The notes under the pieces were generated by a model. That model made no database searches and was not told the DNA's origin. It saw only the letters and a program-made list of their open reading frames with translations. From assembly GCF_036347135.1 (NCBI RefSeq), contig NZ_CP108938.1:2046001-2110000 (forward strand): DNA of 64,000 nucleotides. The letters are read 5' to 3'. Shown in pieces: positions 16,400 through 25,435 of this stretch (position 1 is its first letter; each line of letters starts with the position of its first letter). A program made the position numbers and the translations under genes. This DNA is from Streptomyces sp. NBC_00775 (GTDB lineage: Bacteria > Actinomycetota > Actinomycetes > Streptomycetales > Streptomycetaceae).

Positions 16400-17086
16400 T
16401 CAGCCCACGGGAATGCGGTCCCACTCCAGTGCGGCGAAGGACGACTCCCAGTCGGTGACCGCGGGCCCGGACTCGTTGAACAGCTCGAAGGTCACGCCGA
16501 TCGCCGAAGGGCAGTACATGGCCTGGATGCAGGCCTCCGCCGCGTCCTGCCGCGAGACCTGTCCGGTCCCGCGGTCGCCCTGCACCAGGCGTACCCGGGA
16601 GCCGGCCCGCTGGTCGTCCAGGAGCCAGCCGGGGCGCACCACGGTGTGCGAGAGCCCTGATTCGCGGACCTCGTCCTCACCGGCCCGGCGCCAGTCCAGC
16701 ACTCTGCCGTAGGCGTTGAGCGGGTGCCCGTAGTGCGTGGCGTGGATCTGGCTGACCAGGACGACATGAGGGCGGCGGCCCGCTCCCACGGCCGACCGCA
16801 GCGCGTTGCGCACACCCAGGTACATGGTGGTCTCGGGCCGGTCGGGCCCGGTGTCGTCGGTGCCGGGCGAGACGCAGTAGACCAGTGCGGAGCAGTGCGC
16901 CAACGGCTCGTCCAGGGAGCCCCGTTCGCGTACGTCGGCCGCCGTGTAGCCCACTCCGTCGGGCAGCGCCTCCTGGAGCGTGCCGCGGCCGACCACATGG
17001 ACGCGCTCGCCCAGGTCCAGCAGCCTGTTCACGACCAGACGCCCGAGTCGGCCCGAGCCTCCGATCACCACCACCGGGCTGTCCAT
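16400..17086 (-). CDS. NAD(P)-binding atypical short-chain dehydrogenase
   Basis: A 228-residue NmrA/atypical-SDR protein. The N-terminal Rossmann motif is VVVIGGSGRLGRLVVNRL. GVRNALRSAVGAGRRPHVVLVSQ forms the fourth strand region, and LSHTVVRPGWLLDDQ is the substrate-side motif common in NAD(P)H-binding sensor-like and reductase proteins. A canonical YxxxK is not evident (AYGRVLDWRR sits at that place), so catalysis is uncertain. ATG 17086 has AGGAGG ahead. It lies 61 bases after the pyrophosphorylase and 131 before the AGE gene on the same strand, probably one transcript. Confidence 0.8.
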   Translation of the reverse strand: MDSPVVVIGGSGRLGRLVVNRLLDLGERVHVVGRGTLQEALPDGVGYTAADVRERGSLDEPLAHCSALVYCVSPGTDDTGPDRPETTMYLGVRNALRSAVGAGRRPHVVLVSQIHATHYGHPLNAYGRVLDWRRAGEDEVRESGLSHTVVRPGWLLDDQRAGSRVRLVQGDRGTGQVSRQDAAEACIQAMYCPSAIGVTFELFNESGPAVTDWESSFAALEWDRIPVG

Positions 17087-17147
17087 CGATTCCTCCTCGT
17101 CTAGGGACTCGTACGGGAATTCGTGCGGGCACTCGTACGGGTCCGGT

Positions 17148-18482
17148 TCAGACCCACTGCAGGACGTCGTCCGAGCAGGTCAGCCACGTGCCTGAGGGCA
17201 CGTGGAAGTGTGCGGGGATGCGCAGCCGCGGATAGACGCTGACGCCGGAGAGCCGGCTGCCGGGCCGGAGGCTGACCCCGTCGCCGATCGCGGTGTGCGA
17301 CTCCAGGCGGACGGGTCTGCCCCGCTCCGAACGGATCACCGCCATGGGGCCGATGTACGAGTCGCTGAGTTCGGCGTAGGGCCCGACGAGCGAGTAGTCG
17401 CCCACGGCGACCCCGCTGAGCCGTGCGCCCTCGCCGAGTTCGACGCCGTCGCCGATGTCCGCGTACTCCAGGCTGACGTCGTCGCCGACCTCGACATGGC
17501 GGCCGATGTGCACGCCGGGGCCGATCTTCACCCGGCCGTCCGCGATCTTCTCGGTGAGCGTGGTGCCGGACACCGGGTCGCGGGTGCGCAGACTGGTCTC
17601 GTCGATCCAGCAGTCGGCGGCGCCGGCCGTCGGTGGGCCCATCAGCCGGTTCAGCCGGCGGTACGCGCCGCGGAGCACGTCGCGCAGCGCGGCCAGATAG
17701 TCGGGCACGTTACCCAGGTCGCCGAGGCGGGCGATGCGGTGGGCGGCGACCGGTTCGTCGTGCTCCACCAGCCAGGGCAGCAGGTCGCCGCCCCAGTCGA
17801 GCCGCTGCTGGGCGAGCCGCATCAGCTGCGGGTCGCGGGCCGCGCGGCGCAGCCGGTCGCAGTCGACCAGGTACATGCCCGCACTGGTCGGCAGCGGCTC
17901 GTCGCCGCGGCCGGGGAAGAGGGTGCGCAGCTGCTGGGCGCTGGGTTTCTCCGCGAACCCCCGGACGCGTCCGGCCGGGTCGGTGCGCAGCACGCCGTAC
18001 TTTCCGGCGACCTCCCGGCGGGTCCTGCCGACCGTGGCCACGGTGACCGTGGCGGCTGTCTCCTGGTGGGTGCGCTCCAGTTCTTCCAGCGAGAAGTCCA
18101 GGACCGAGTCGACCGGCAGCACCAGGGCCCGGCCGGTCAGCTTCCACTGTTCGAGGTTGTGCAGGAAGGCCGAGCCCGAGCCCACGTTGTACGGGTCGAA
18201 GCCGGCCCGCGAGTAGCTGATCTCCACGCCGTGGCGCTGGCCGTGGCCGAGCAGCAGCTTGATCTGGCTGCGGTTCTCCAGGCCCTGGGCGATCACGTAG
18301 AAGCGCCGTATGCCCTGGTCCTTGCAGAGTTCCACGACCCATTCGACGAGGCGGCGCCCGAGGAACGGGATGACCGCCTTGCTGCGGATGTAGTCGGCCG
18401 ATTCCAAGGTGATCGGCTTCGCTCGTTCCCCGCGCCCGCCGGCCAACATGACGGCCACGGTCTCGCTCGTCGCCCCAGGCAT
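17148..18482 (-). CDS. NDP-sugar pyrophosphorylase with left-handed beta-helix tail
   Basis: A 444-residue sugar-1-phosphate nucleotidyltransferase of the GlgC/GlmU type. The N-terminal nucleotide loop is VMLAGGRGERAKPIT followed by SKAVIPFLGRRLVEWVVEL. GVLRTDPAGRVRGFAEKP and a later GDLLPWLVEH match the sugar-binding region. The last 130 residues are hexapeptide repeats (VKIGPGVHIGRHVEVGDDVS, LEYADIGDGVELGEGARLSG). It would make an NDP-hexose from a hexose-1-phosphate; closeness to GlgC suggests ADP-glucose chemistry, but the specificity is not readable. GGGGAGG precedes the ATG. It heads the operon with the SDR and AGE genes. Confidence 0.85.
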   Translation of the reverse strand: MPGATSETVAVMLAGGRGERAKPITLESADYIRSKAVIPFLGRRLVEWVVELCKDQGIRRFYVIAQGLENRSQIKLLLGHGQRHGVEISYSRAGFDPYNVGSGSAFLHNLEQWKLTGRALVLPVDSVLDFSLEELERTHQETAATVTVATVGRTRREVAGKYGVLRTDPAGRVRGFAEKPSAQQLRTLFPGRGDEPLPTSAGMYLVDCDRLRRAARDPQLMRLAQQRLDWGGDLLPWLVEHDEPVAAHRIARLGDLGNVPDYLAALRDVLRGAYRRLNRLMGPPTAGAADCWIDETSLRTRDPVSGTTLTEKIADGRVKIGPGVHIGRHVEVGDDVSLEYADIGDGVELGEGARLSGVAVGDYSLVGPYAELSDSYIGPMAVIRSERGRPVRLESHTAIGDGVSLRPGSRLSGVSVYPRLRIPAHFHVPSGTWLTCSDDVLQWV

Positions 18483-18865
18483 GCAGGCCTCCCCGCTAGT
18501 CGAAGCCTTTCCGTGCCTCTCCGTTCGAGATGGAACCCCGCGGTGTCGAATCCTGTCAAATGCCTTGTAAATTCAGGTCGGACCTCGTCAACTCGGGTGC
18601 CGCGAAGCTCATGTGAGAGGCATTCGGGCGGGAATTGCCACCGCGTTCGACACCCCTTCGAGCGCCCCGACGGGCCCGTGCGCGGTGGTCCGGACACCAC
18701 CCGGCCGGCCCTCGTGGTGGCCGCGCCACCACCTCCGGCCGCGGCGGTTGTGCGGCCACCATCACTCGTCCCAACCGTGTGACGGGACCACCTGGGCGTG
18801 GCACTGAGTGCCGCGCACTGTGGAGCCAGCTCAACCGAGCGACTCCGAACCGAGGTGGGATTCCG
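18483..18865. promoter_or_regulatory. Divergent control region with several inverted repeats
   Basis: This 383-base non-coding stretch lies between divergent starts. It contains GGTGGT/ACCACC arms (18684-18689 and 18696-18701), an 8-bp inverted repeat GTGGTGGC/GCCACCAC (18714-18732), and a perfect palindrome GGCACTGAGTGCC at 18800-18812, about 55 bases ahead of the second IS701-like gene. I see no gene in it. Confidence 0.45.
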
Positions 18866-20050
18866 ATGACCGGCACCGAACTCGCGATGAGCGGCACTGA
18901 ACTCTCGTCCACGTTGTTCGCCACCTTCCCGCGCAGCGACCAGCGCAGGAAGGGCGAGGAGTACATCCGTGGCCTCCTCGCGACCGAGGGCCGCAAGTCG
19001 ATACGCAACATGGCGGCGCCGACCGGCGGTTCGGCCCGTGAGCAGAGCCTGCATCACTTCGTTTCCAGTTCAACCTGGCACTGGATGCCGGTTCGTGAGG
19101 CGCTCGCCCAGTACGTCGCGCGCACCGTGGCCCCGGAGGCCTATGTGATCCGCACGATGGTGATCCCCAAGGCGGGCGACAACTCGGTGGGCGTGTACCG
19201 GCGTTATGTCCCCGAGCTCGGCCAGATCCGGGGCGTGCAGCAGGCCGTGGGCGTGTGGGCGGCCGCTCAGGAGACCAGCGTTCCGGTCAACTGGCGGCTG
19301 GACATCCCGCAGGACTGGCTGGACAACGGACTCCGCCGGCGGCAGGCCGCCATCCCGGACAGCGTGCGCGAGGAGTCCCCCGAGGAGTCGGCGGTCGAGG
19401 CCATGCTCGCCGTACGGGACTGGGGGCTGCCCGCCCGGCCGGTGGTGATGGACGCCCGTGACATGGACGCCATGTCCGTGGTGCGCCGCTTCCGGTCCTC
19501 CGGTCTGCGGCACCTGATCCGGATCAGCGGCTCGCTGCGGCTGACCCCGGCGGACCCCGCGCAGATCGGCCGCGGGACGCCGGAGGCGCTGCCCGCCCAG
19601 CAGATCATGGCCGCCGCCAAGCTGCTCCGCCGCCCGGCGGTGTGGCGCGACCACAGCCCCGAACACGCCATGCGCACCAGCCTGGTGGCCGCCGTACGGA
19701 TCCGTGGCGCCTCCCGCGCCCCCGGTATGCGGGGCGGCGGCGACATGCTCCTCATCGGTATCGGCGACAGCGGAAAGGCGTGGCCGAGCGAGCTGTGGCT
19801 GACCGACCTGGTGGACCTGAGCCCCGTCGCCCTGCTACGGCTGAGCCGGCTCATCGGCCGGGTCGACCGTGACTTCTCGGAGATCTCCGAGCAGGTGGGC
19901 ATCCGCGACTACGCGGGCCGCTCCTTCAACGGCTGGCACCGGCACGCCACGCTCGCCTCGGCCGCCCATGCCGTCGCGGCACTCGACGGGACGTACGGGA
20001 CGTACGACGAGGAGCTGCGGACCGGCACCGGCATACGGCGCGCCGCCTAG
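18866..20050 (+). CDS. IS701-like protein 2, transposase-derived and probably inactive
   Basis: A 394-residue paralogue of the protein at 958-2220: both share FxRSDQRRxGExYxRGLL at the N-terminus and GRSFxGWHxHxTLASAAH at the C-terminus. In the first catalytic motif the family Asp is Arg (VIRTMVIPKAGDNSVGVYRR, against VVDEVVFPKNG in copy 1). The later DFEGRSF is DYAGRSF. The second Asp (VVMDARDMDA) remains. This looks like a domesticated DNA-binding protein rather than a working transposase. ATG 18866 has GAGGTGGGA ahead. Its stop overlaps the convergent PucR-like gene's stop over CTAG. No terminal inverted repeats or target duplications were found. Confidence 0.8.
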   Translation: MTGTELAMSGTELSSTLFATFPRSDQRRKGEEYIRGLLATEGRKSIRNMAAPTGGSAREQSLHHFVSSSTWHWMPVREALAQYVARTVAPEAYVIRTMVIPKAGDNSVGVYRRYVPELGQIRGVQQAVGVWAAAQETSVPVNWRLDIPQDWLDNGLRRRQAAIPDSVREESPEESAVEAMLAVRDWGLPARPVVMDARDMDAMSVVRRFRSSGLRHLIRISGSLRLTPADPAQIGRGTPEALPAQQIMAAAKLLRRPAVWRDHSPEHAMRTSLVAAVRIRGASRAPGMRGGGDMLLIGIGDSGKAWPSELWLTDLVDLSPVALLRLSRLIGRVDRDFSEISEQVGIRDYAGRSFNGWHRHATLASAAHAVAALDGTYGTYDEELRTGTGIRRAA

Positions 20051-21987
20051 GCCTTGGGCTGCTCACGGCCCACCAGGTGGCTCCGGATCCTGAACAGCCG
20101 CAGCGCCAGCTGCACTTCGAGCGCGCGCCCGGGCTGCTGCCAGTCGTGGCCGACCAGTTCACTGATCCGTTCCAGCCGCCGGGCGACCGTGTTGGGATGG
20201 ACGTGCAGCCGCCGCGCGGCGTACGTGGGACTGGCGCCCGCCTCGAAGAACGCCTCCAGCGTCTGGGTCAGCTCGGAGAGCCGCTGCTCGTCGTACGCGA
20301 GAAGCGGTCCGAGGACGGACTCGATATAGCCCTCGGCGTCATGGCTTTCGGACAACAGCAGTCCGAGGAAGCCGAGTTCGCCCGCCGAGCCCGCCCGGCC
20401 CACCGCGCCGAGCGCCGTCATCGCCTCCAGACAGCGCACCGCCTCCTGGTAGCCGTGCCGCACTCCGGCGGGGTCGGCGACGGGCCCCGAGGCGGCCACC
20501 GTCACCGGATGTCCCAGCAGCGGCGCGAGCTCGCCGGACAGCGCGCGGGCCGCCGCGCCGGGGTCGGTGCCCGGCAGCAGGAACACCGCCGTTCCGTGCC
20601 GCATGCTCTTCAGACCGCTCTTGCGGTACGCGTACGAGGCCGCCCACACCGAGGCCCTGGCCGGTGTCTCCTCCTCCGGCCGGGCGACGACGACCACATG
20701 CGGGCCGTCCAGTTCGACGCCCAGCCTGCGGGCCCGGGTCCGTATCTTCTTCGGCGACAGGTCGGGATGGGTGAGCAGCTCGTCGAGCAGATCGTCGCGC
20801 ACCTGGCCCTCGGCGATCGCCGCCCTGCTGTTCTCCAGGAGCAGCAGCACGGCCATGGCCTGGGTCGCGAAGCCGAGCAGCTGGACACCGTTGTCGGTGA
20901 GCGGCCTGTTGGGGTGCACCAGGACGGTGCCGAGGTCGACGGTGCCGGTGCAGATCGGCGCGGCCCACATGTCGTCCTCGTCCAGCGGCAGGGGATGACA
21001 GGCGCCGTGGGCGTCCAGGGCGCCCGCCGCGGCGTGCTCCCACTCGACCTCCGGCACCTCGCCGGCGGTGGCGAGCACCACGCCGTCGGAGCCGCAGATC
21101 CGTACGGCGCCGTCGAGGAGCTTGCTGGTCTCCTCCGCCACCTCGTTCAAGTCGCCGCCGCCGAGCACCAGTTGGAGCATCTTCGCGTGCGCGTCGCCGG
21201 ACTCCCGCAGGGCCGCTGTCCGGTCGAGGAGCCGGGCCCGCTCCACGGTGGCGCCGGCGAGTTCGCCGTACGCGCTCATCAGCGCCACCTCGTCCGCGGT
21301 GAAGTGCCGTACGCTCCGCGCGGCGATGTGCAGCACGCCGAAGGGCCGGGTCTGCCGGTTCAGCGGCACCGCCATCACGGTGTGCAGCCCCTCGGCCCTG
21401 ATCACCTCGTCGACGACGGCACTGCGTTCGATCCGCTCGTCGGTGAGGTAGTCGGCGGTCCAGAACGGCACCGGGTCCGTCATCGCCATGCTCCCGGGGC
21501 CCTGGCAGACCGGCAGGGTCAGGCCCACGTCGAGCGTCGCGATCCGCCCGTCGGAGGCACGGACGCGGACCTGCGCCGCACTCTGACCGTCCCGGCCGAC
21601 CGGACCCCCTGGGCCGAGCTGACCGCCCTCGTCGGCCTGGCCGCCCTCGTCGGGAAAGCAGACGTACGCCATGTCGAGCCCGAGCAGCAGCCGCGCCCGC
21701 CGGGCGATCGCCTGGACGAGCGTGCTCTCAGGCTGGTGGACGGCGCCGAGGTCGCGGGCGGCCTCAAGGAGCGTGGACAGTCCGCTCTCCCGCTGCCGGT
21801 GACGCTCCCAGCGCGAGGAGATGCTCAGGCCGAGCCGGGCGGCGCGCTCCAGCTCCGCGAGTTCCGCGGCGTCCGCACCGCGGTGTCTGGCCTCGTCGAC
21901 GAGCGAGGTGAGCCGGTCGGCGGGGGCTCCCGCCGCCAGCAGTTCGAGTACGGCGGAACTGGCGTCCCGCGTCGGCTCCTGGGACAC
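20047..21987 (-). CDS. GAF-domain PucR/CdaR-family transcriptional regulator
   Basis: A 646-residue regulator. Residues about 70-290 form a GAF sensor domain (STLLEAARDLGAVHQPESTL, RHFTADEVALMSAYGELAGA). A central PucR/CdaR-like region follows, and a helix-turn-helix closes the protein: GASPTYAARRLHVHPNTVAR then RLERISELVGHDW. The GTG at 21987 follows GGGAGG; the frame is open further upstream without a good site. Members activate catabolic or secondary-metabolite operons in response to small ligands. It ends tail-to-tail with IS701-like gene 2. A cluster-specific regulator is the simplest reading. Confidence 0.85.
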   Translation of the reverse strand: MSQEPTRDASSAVLELLAAGAPADRLTSLVDEARHRGADAAELAELERAARLGLSISSRWERHRQRESGLSTLLEAARDLGAVHQPESTLVQAIARRARLLLGLDMAYVCFPDEGGQADEGGQLGPGGPVGRDGQSAAQVRVRASDGRIATLDVGLTLPVCQGPGSMAMTDPVPFWTADYLTDERIERSAVVDEVIRAEGLHTVMAVPLNRQTRPFGVLHIAARSVRHFTADEVALMSAYGELAGATVERARLLDRTAALRESGDAHAKMLQLVLGGGDLNEVAEETSKLLDGAVRICGSDGVVLATAGEVPEVEWEHAAAGALDAHGACHPLPLDEDDMWAAPICTGTVDLGTVLVHPNRPLTDNGVQLLGFATQAMAVLLLLENSRAAIAEGQVRDDLLDELLTHPDLSPKKIRTRARRLGVELDGPHVVVVARPEEETPARASVWAASYAYRKSGLKSMRHGTAVFLLPGTDPGAAARALSGELAPLLGHPVTVAASGPVADPAGVRHGYQEAVRCLEAMTALGAVGRAGSAGELGFLGLLLSESHDAEGYIESVLGPLLAYDEQRLSELTQTLEAFFEAGASPTYAARRLHVHPNTVARRLERISELVGHDWQQPGRALEVQLALRLFRIRSHLVGREQPKA

Positions 21988-22027
21988 ACTGCCTCCCGCT
22001 CCCCCGCGCGTGTGCTGTCGTACGTCG

Positions 22028-23137
22028 CTACCGGCCGGCGCGCAGCCGCAGTTGGGTGCCCACCGTCCCTCGGAGCGCCTCCCACGAGCGGACCAACCGT
22101 TTCTCGCCATGTGCCGCGAGCCTCCCGGCGACCGCCTCGAAGCGTAGGCCGGTCCGTTCGAATTCGTCCAACACGCGCCGGGCGTCCCGTTGCCGGCCCC
22201 CGAGGGTGTCCCCGCGCGGCGTTCCCCAGCGGTCGGCGGCGAGCAGCGCGCGCAGCGGCAGGGCCAGGGCGGTGTGCCAGCCCACCAGCCGGGCCGCGTA
22301 TCCGGCCTGGTCAGGGGTGTGCGGGCCGTCCACCGTCCACATCAGGCGCTGCGGCCGGGCGCCGGCGGCGGCGAGGTCCCGCCAGCGGGCGCCGCCCAGC
22401 TGCTCGTCGTACTGCTGGTACATCAGCCGGGCGAGGGCCAGGGCGGTCTCGCCGCGCAGCGCGCCGGCTTCGGAGGTACCCAACTCGGCCAGTCGGGCGT
22501 CGCATTCGGTGTCGATGCGGCTCACCGGCGCGGACGCCAGCGAGGCGATGCCGTGCAGCGGCCGACCGGCGCGGCGGGCGATCTCGAGTCCGCCGCAGTA
22601 CGCGTCCATGACCTCGCTGTGGCGCCGGGCCGTGTAGATCTCGGTGGCGTGCACGCCGATGCCCCGGCCGACGCAGTCCCTGATGGCGGCCAGCCCTTCG
22701 ACGGTGGCCGGGATCTTCACCAGCGCGTTCGGCCGGGCGACGGCCGCGACCAGCGAGCGTGCCTCGGCGACCGTGGCGTCGGCGTCGTGGCCGAGCCCCG
22801 GATCCAGGTCCATGGAGACCAGGCCCTCGTGCCGGCCCGTGGCCTCGTAGGAAGGACCGAGGTCGTCGCAGGCCCGGCGGATGTCCTGGACCTGGAGAGC
22901 CCGCAGCGCCTCGCCAACGCCCGTGCCCTCTCCGGCGAGTTGGGCCAGTTGCCGGTGGTAGGCGGTGTCGACGGAGAGGGCAGCGGCAAGCAGGGCGGGC
23001 TGTGCGGTCATGCCCCGCACACCTTCCAGTGCGGCCAGTTCCGCCGGCCGCCGCGCCTGCAGAAATCCCCGGTGAAATCCATTCAGCCAAGGGGAAACGC
23101 CCTCCGAAACAAGACGACGCAGAATTCCGCCCCGCAT
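22028..23137 (-). CDS. tal: Divergent transaldolase
   Basis: A 369-residue transaldolase. It starts LRRLVSEGVSPWLNGFHRG, as the family does. The Schiff-base Lys is in NALVKIPATVEGL near residue 141, and HGIASLASAPVSRIDTECDA matches the conserved strand with Ser/Arg/Asp. The usual TSNPTIF motif is altered to MTAQPALLAAAL, so this is a diverged copy, not the housekeeping one. GGGAGGGG precedes the ATG at 23137. It is divergent from the DAHP synthase and may enlarge the erythrose-4-phosphate pool for it. The gene lies 40 bases beyond the PucR-like start on the same strand. Confidence 0.82.
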   Translation of the reverse strand: MRGGILRRLVSEGVSPWLNGFHRGFLQARRPAELAALEGVRGMTAQPALLAAALSVDTAYHRQLAQLAGEGTGVGEALRALQVQDIRRACDDLGPSYEATGRHEGLVSMDLDPGLGHDADATVAEARSLVAAVARPNALVKIPATVEGLAAIRDCVGRGIGVHATEIYTARRHSEVMDAYCGGLEIARRAGRPLHGIASLASAPVSRIDTECDARLAELGTSEAGALRGETALALARLMYQQYDEQLGGARWRDLAAAGARPQRLMWTVDGPHTPDQAGYAARLVGWHTALALPLRALLAADRWGTPRGDTLGGRQRDARRVLDEFERTGLRFEAVAGRLAAHGEKRLVRSWEALRGTVGTQLRLRAGR

Positions 23138-23377
23138 AACCCCTCCCGGCGTCGCGATCGAGGACGACGGACCAGCATGCGCGGTCCTGGCGCACTGCGC
23201 GGAATCTCTCCGCACACAATGTCAACTCGCCGGTGGTGAAGGCCCGTTGAAACGTAGTCGCGACCTGATGGACATGTGCCCCACCTGACGTACTCAGCGA
23301 TGCGTCGTTGGCCGATTCCCACCGCCAACGCACTCTTTGGCACAAAGGAGCTCGAAGAAAAACTCTTGGAGACAACC
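23138..23377. promoter_or_regulatory. Divergent promoter region of transaldolase and DAHP synthase
   Basis: This 240-base intergenic stretch should hold both promoters. The plus-strand frame is open from 23276 with an ATG at 23300, but the ribosome site favours GTG 23378, so the region is treated as leader. I see no strong palindrome. Confidence 0.35.
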
Positions 23378-24550
23378 GTGGACATTGATCTGCCCAGTGT
23401 CCGATCGCGGACTGCCCTGCAGCAGCCGGATTGGGACAGGACAGAATTGATCCGTTCGGTCAGAGGGGAGTTGACGAACAGTCAGGCACTCGTCGGCCTC
23501 GACGACGTACTGGCCCTGCGCGAACTGCTCGCGCGGGTGGCCATCGGCGAGGCCCATGTGGTCCAGGCCGGTGACTGTGCCGAGGACCCCACCGAATGCA
23601 CCGCGGGCTATGTCGCCCGCAAGGCCGGTCTGCTGGACGTGCTCGCCGGCACCCTGAAGATGATCACCCATACACCCGTGGTCCGGGTCGGCCGCATGGC
23701 AGGCCAGTTCGCCAAGCCCCGCTCCCGGCCCACCGAAGTGATCGGAGGCACCGAACTCCCCGTCTACCGGGGGCACATGGTCAACAGCCCGGAGCCCGAC
23801 CCGGAGCTCCGCCGGCCCGACCCGCGTCGCCTGCTGGACGGCTACGCGGCCGCCCAGGAGGCCGTACGGCATCTCGGATGGCTGGACGACGGCCGCCCCT
23901 CCGTGATCTGCCCGCCGGTGTTCACCAGCCACGAGGCCCTGCTACTGGACTACGAACTCCCCATGGTCCGCCGGGACAAGGAGGGCGGGCTGCTGCTGAC
24001 CTCGACCCACTGGCCGTGGATCGGCGAGCGCACCCGGCAGCCGGACGGCGCCCATGTCGCCCTGCTGTCCCAGGTCGTCAACCCGGTGGCCTGCAAGGTC
24101 GGGCCCAATATGTCCGTACGCGATCTGCTGACACTGTGCGAGAAGCTCGACCCGGAGCGGGAGCCCGGACGGCTGACGCTCATCGCCCGCATGGGGGCCG
24201 ACCTGGTCTCCGAGCGGCTGCCGTCGCTGGTGTGGGCGGTGCGCGCGGCCGGTCACCCGGTCATCTGGCTCACCGATCCCATGCACGGCAACACCGTGAC
24301 AGCCCCCGACGGGCTCAAGACCCGCTTCGTGGAGACCATCGTCCGCGAGGTCGAGGGCTTCCAGTGCGCGGTGCGGACCTCCGGCGGGATCGCCGGCGGA
24401 CTGCATCTGGAGACGACTCCGGACCATGTCACGGAGTGCGTCACGGGCGTGGCCGACATCGCTCACGTGGGCGACAAGTACACGAGTTTCTGCGACCCCC
24501 GCCTCAACCCGGTCCAGGCCGCCTCCGTGGTCTCGGCCTGGCGCGGATAA
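23378..24550 (+). CDS. phzC: Type II DAHP synthase (PhzC-like)
   Basis: A 390-residue 3-deoxy-D-arabino-heptulosonate-7-phosphate synthase, joining phosphoenolpyruvate and erythrose-4-phosphate at the shikimate entry. Visible motifs are VQAGDCAEDPTE (metal Cys), VRVGRMAGQFAKPRS, LLLTSTHWPWIGERTR, WLTDPMHGNT (metal His) and GGIAGGLHLE. The GTG at 23378 is picked for GGAG nine bases ahead and because the protein then begins as PhzC proteins do (SRTALQQPDW). A dedicated, probably less feedback-inhibited copy is usual in phenazine and aminobenzoate clusters. It leads the plus-strand precursor operon. Confidence 0.92.
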   Translation: MDIDLPSVRSRTALQQPDWDRTELIRSVRGELTNSQALVGLDDVLALRELLARVAIGEAHVVQAGDCAEDPTECTAGYVARKAGLLDVLAGTLKMITHTPVVRVGRMAGQFAKPRSRPTEVIGGTELPVYRGHMVNSPEPDPELRRPDPRRLLDGYAAAQEAVRHLGWLDDGRPSVICPPVFTSHEALLLDYELPMVRRDKEGGLLLTSTHWPWIGERTRQPDGAHVALLSQVVNPVACKVGPNMSVRDLLTLCEKLDPEREPGRLTLIARMGADLVSERLPSLVWAVRAAGHPVIWLTDPMHGNTVTAPDGLKTRFVETIVREVEGFQCAVRTSGGIAGGLHLETTPDHVTECVTGVADIAHVGDKYTSFCDPRLNPVQAASVVSAWRG

Positions 24551-24572
24551 CCGGACCAGGGAGGTCCCGCAC

Positions 24573-25388
24573 ATGGAGCACACGGAGCACACCGAGCACA
24601 TACAGAACCATCAGGCAAGGGAGAACAAGGTCGCCCTCGTCACGGGCGCGGCGGGCGGCATAGGAGCCGCTGTGAGCCGCGCGCTCGCCGAGCAGGGCGT
24701 GCTCGTCGCGGCCGTCGACCACAACGCCGAAGCTCTGCGCGAGTCCGTGGAGAAACTCACCGCGGACGGGCTGCGCGCCGAGGCGTTCGCCACCGACGTC
24801 AGCAGCGGCGCGGCGGTCGAGGCGACGGTCGACGCCGTCGAACGACGCCTCGGCCCGGTGGAGTACCTGGTCAACGCGGCAGGCGTGCTGCGCCTCGGCG
24901 AGGTGCGGACCTTCACCGACGAGGACTGGCAGACCACGTTCGCGGTCAATGTGAACGGCGTCTTCCACGTCAGCCGCGCGGTCGTCGACCGGATGGCGGC
25001 GCGTGGGCGCGGGGCGATCGTCACGGTCTCCTCGAACGCCGCGGCGACCCCGCGCACCGAGATGGCCGCGTACGCCGCGTCCAAGGCGGCGGCCACCATG
25101 TTCACCCGGAGCCTGGGCCTGGAGGTGGCCAAGCACGGCATCCGCTGCAACATCGTGGCGCCCGGCTCCACCGACACCCCGATGCTCAGCTCGATGTGGC
25201 ACGACGAGTCGGGCCCGCGCGGCACCGTCGAGGGCCGCGCGGACGCCTTCCGCGTGGGCATCCCGCTGGGCCGGATCGCGCAGCCCTCGCACATCGCCGA
25301 CGCCGTGATCTTCCTGCTCTCCGACCGCGCCGCGCACATCACCCTGCACATGCTCACCGTCGACGGCGGCGCGTCGCTGGGCGCCTGA
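24573..25388 (+). CDS. EntA/DhbA-like dehydrogenase, probable DHHA to 3-hydroxyanthranilate step
   Basis: A 271-residue classical SDR. It has [19 protein letters not shown] (cofactor loop), VNAAGVLR (NAG motif), a catalytic Ser in [25 protein letters not shown] with YxxxK following, and [15 protein letters not shown]. It resembles 2,3-dihydro-2,3-dihydroxybenzoate dehydrogenase. Beside PhzD and PhzE its likely substrate is trans-2,3-dihydro-3-hydroxyanthranilate, giving 3-hydroxyanthranilate, as in benzoxazole pathways. AGGGAGG precedes the ATG. The N-terminus has a short Glu-His-Thr repeat. Confidence 0.88.
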   Translation: MEHTEHTEHIQNHQARENKVALVTGAAGGIGAAVSRALAEQGVLVAAVDHNAEALRESVEKLTADGLRAEAFATDVSSGAAVEATVDAVERRLGPVEYLVNAAGVLRLGEVRTFTDEDWQTTFAVNVNGVFHVSRAVVDRMAARGRGAIVTVSSNAAATPRTEMAAYAASKAAATMFTRSLGLEVAKHGIRCNIVAPGSTDTPMLSSMWHDESGPRGTVEGRADAFRVGIPLGRIAQPSHIADAVIFLLSDRAAHITLHMLTVDGGASLGA

Positions 25389-25435
25389 CCTCACTCAGGG
25401 GCCGCCCGAACTCACGTATATCCGAAGGGACTTCC

